DNA of 5,476 nucleotides. Origin: an uncultured Bacilli bacterium (GTDB taxonomy: Bacteria > Bacillota_I > Bacilli_A > RF39 > UBA660). Of this stretch, positions 5,006 through 5,476 are shown in pieces. A program made the translations under genes and the position numbers. How positions within the stretch are numbered: the first letter of the stretch is position 1; the number at the start of each line of letters is the position of its first letter. Location: assembly GCA_910580135.1 (NCBI GenBank), contig CAJTXC010000083.1, positions 1 through 5,476 on the forward strand, in the 5' to 3' direction. Under the pieces are notes generated by a model. It was not told the DNA's origin. It made no database searches and was given only the letters and a program-made list of their open reading frames with translations.

Positions 5006-5311
5006 ATGTTTAATGAAAATTATAAAATTGTTGTAAAAGATTTCTTAAAAAAGGATTTTGCCCATACTCCAGAAGAAGGAGAAAAAATAATTGAACAAAT
5101 TCTTCAAAATCATAATAATAAGAACGTTATTATTGATTTTAAAGGAATTAAAACAGCTAATACTGCTTTTTGTAATGTGTTATATGAGGGATTAAAAATA
5201 GAAAATAGGACGTGGACTGCTACATTAATTAATTGTAATGAGTTAATATTGCAGACATTTAATAGGGTAAAAAATAATTACAATAAAAAGGAATTAGCAA
5301 ATGATTTGTAA
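5006..5311 (+). CDS. STAS-like protein (DUF4325 type)
   Basis: The 101-residue protein matches the STAS-like DUF4325 pattern: TPEEGEKIIEQIL (22-34), then strand NVIIDFKGI (39-47), and the loop-helix TANTAFCNVLYEGL (49-62), where classical STAS proteins have DSSG and the phosphorylated serine. Thr or Asn occupies this place, so if it is regulated by phosphorylation a threonine would be the acceptor (inferred). A longer reading from 4955 is possible, but it would overlap the ATPase gene by 38 nt. The ATG at 5006 has AGAGAGG (4991-4997) at 8 nt and fits the domain boundary, so I chose it. It is sandwiched between the GHKL gene (13 nt) and a PIN-like gene (11-nt overlap), which points to translational coupling. 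Small STAS proteins paired with GHKL ATPases are typical of partner-switching circuits. Confidence 0.82.
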   Translation: MFNENYKIVVKDFLKKDFAHTPEEGEKIIEQILQNHNNKNVIIDFKGIKTANTAFCNVLYEGLKIENRTWTATLINCNELILQTFNRVKNNYNKKELANDL

Positions 5312-5476
5312 TCACATTATAGATACTGGACACTTATTTGAAAAAAGTAATAAGTATATAGTTGACACTAATGTAATAGTTGGACAGTTTGGACATCCAT
5401 ATTATGTTAAAAATGTAAAAAATAATCCAAAATTACAAAAAGCAATAAATAATTATAATAAAGCTGTTAATGCTAA
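5301..5476 (+). CDS. Start of a protein with PIN-like motif (cut by window edge)
   Basis: Fifty-eight codons are visible and the frame is open to the window end. ATG at 5301 lies inside the end of the STAS-like gene, with AAGGAA (5288-5293) at 7 nt. After a short lead, strand KYIVDTNVIVGQF (18-30) contains D22-T-N, the usual opening of PIN domains, in which this first Asp binds the metal in the ribonuclease active site. The following residues are Lys/Asn/Tyr-rich (YYVKNVKNNPKLQKAINNYN). The remaining acidic residues needed to confirm a PIN nuclease lie outside the window, so the call rests on one motif. If correct, it would be an RNase effector co-translated with the STAS-like protein. No membrane segment is seen. 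Confidence 0.6.
   Translation, partial: MICNHIIDTGHLFEKSNKYIVDTNVIVGQFGHPYYVKNVKNNPKLQKAINNYNKAVNA

Noticed and set aside
1..5476. Mollicute genetic code (TGA as Trp)
   Set aside because: All tryptophans in the genes seen are TGG and no in-frame TGA occurs, so the standard bacterial code is enough.
1..5476. CRISPR array or long tandem repeats
   Set aside because: No regularly spaced direct repeats with unique spacers are seen; the only low-complexity stretch is coding (Asn/Gln-rich).

Overview
The window is a very AT-rich piece of bacterial chromosome. It has strong Shine-Dalgarno sequences, extended -10 promoters (TGnTATAAT), a tRNA with encoded CCA and a cdaA gene of the Bacillota type. 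Tryptophan is encoded by TGG and no gene contains an in-frame TGA, so the standard bacterial code (table 11) fits. A low-GC Bacillota (Bacilli or Clostridia type, possibly gut-associated) is the best reading; I cannot go lower in rank.

Left half (1-2850). Three genes lie on the minus strand. In transcription order they are a membrane protein of unknown function (2231-1494), a single-pass membrane protein with a long Asn/Gln-rich tail (1436-681), and the N-terminal two thirds of the c-di-AMP synthase CdaA (558 to the window edge). Each has its own plausible promoter, and a hairpin terminator separates the second gene from cdaA. A UPF0316 family membrane protein (2337-2849) is read in the opposite direction from a good promoter in the shared spacer.

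Middle (2850-3326). This 477-base stretch holds a tRNA-Thr(CGT) gene, a small hairpin, a rho-independent terminator, a short reading frame that is only coherent if the frame shifts once, and four inverted repeats lying end to end (3141-3269). A sigma-A type promoter follows.

Right half (3327-5476). Four plus-strand genes are closely spaced and probably form one operon. They are an SDR-family protein whose catalytic lysine is replaced by glutamate, a GHKL (HATPase) ATP-binding protein with an N-terminal STAS-like region, a small STAS-like (DUF4325 type) protein, and the start of a protein with a PIN-like DTN motif that overlaps the STAS-like gene and runs off the window. CpG dinucleotides are about three times rarer here than in the left-hand genes (hand count). 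Together with the tRNA boundary, this suggests a horizontally acquired block.

The most interesting proposal is that the ATPase, STAS-like protein and PIN-like protein form a partner-switching module, analogous to SpoIIAB/SpoIIAA, that controls a putative nuclease. This is inference from domain motifs and gene order, and the effector is incomplete in this window.
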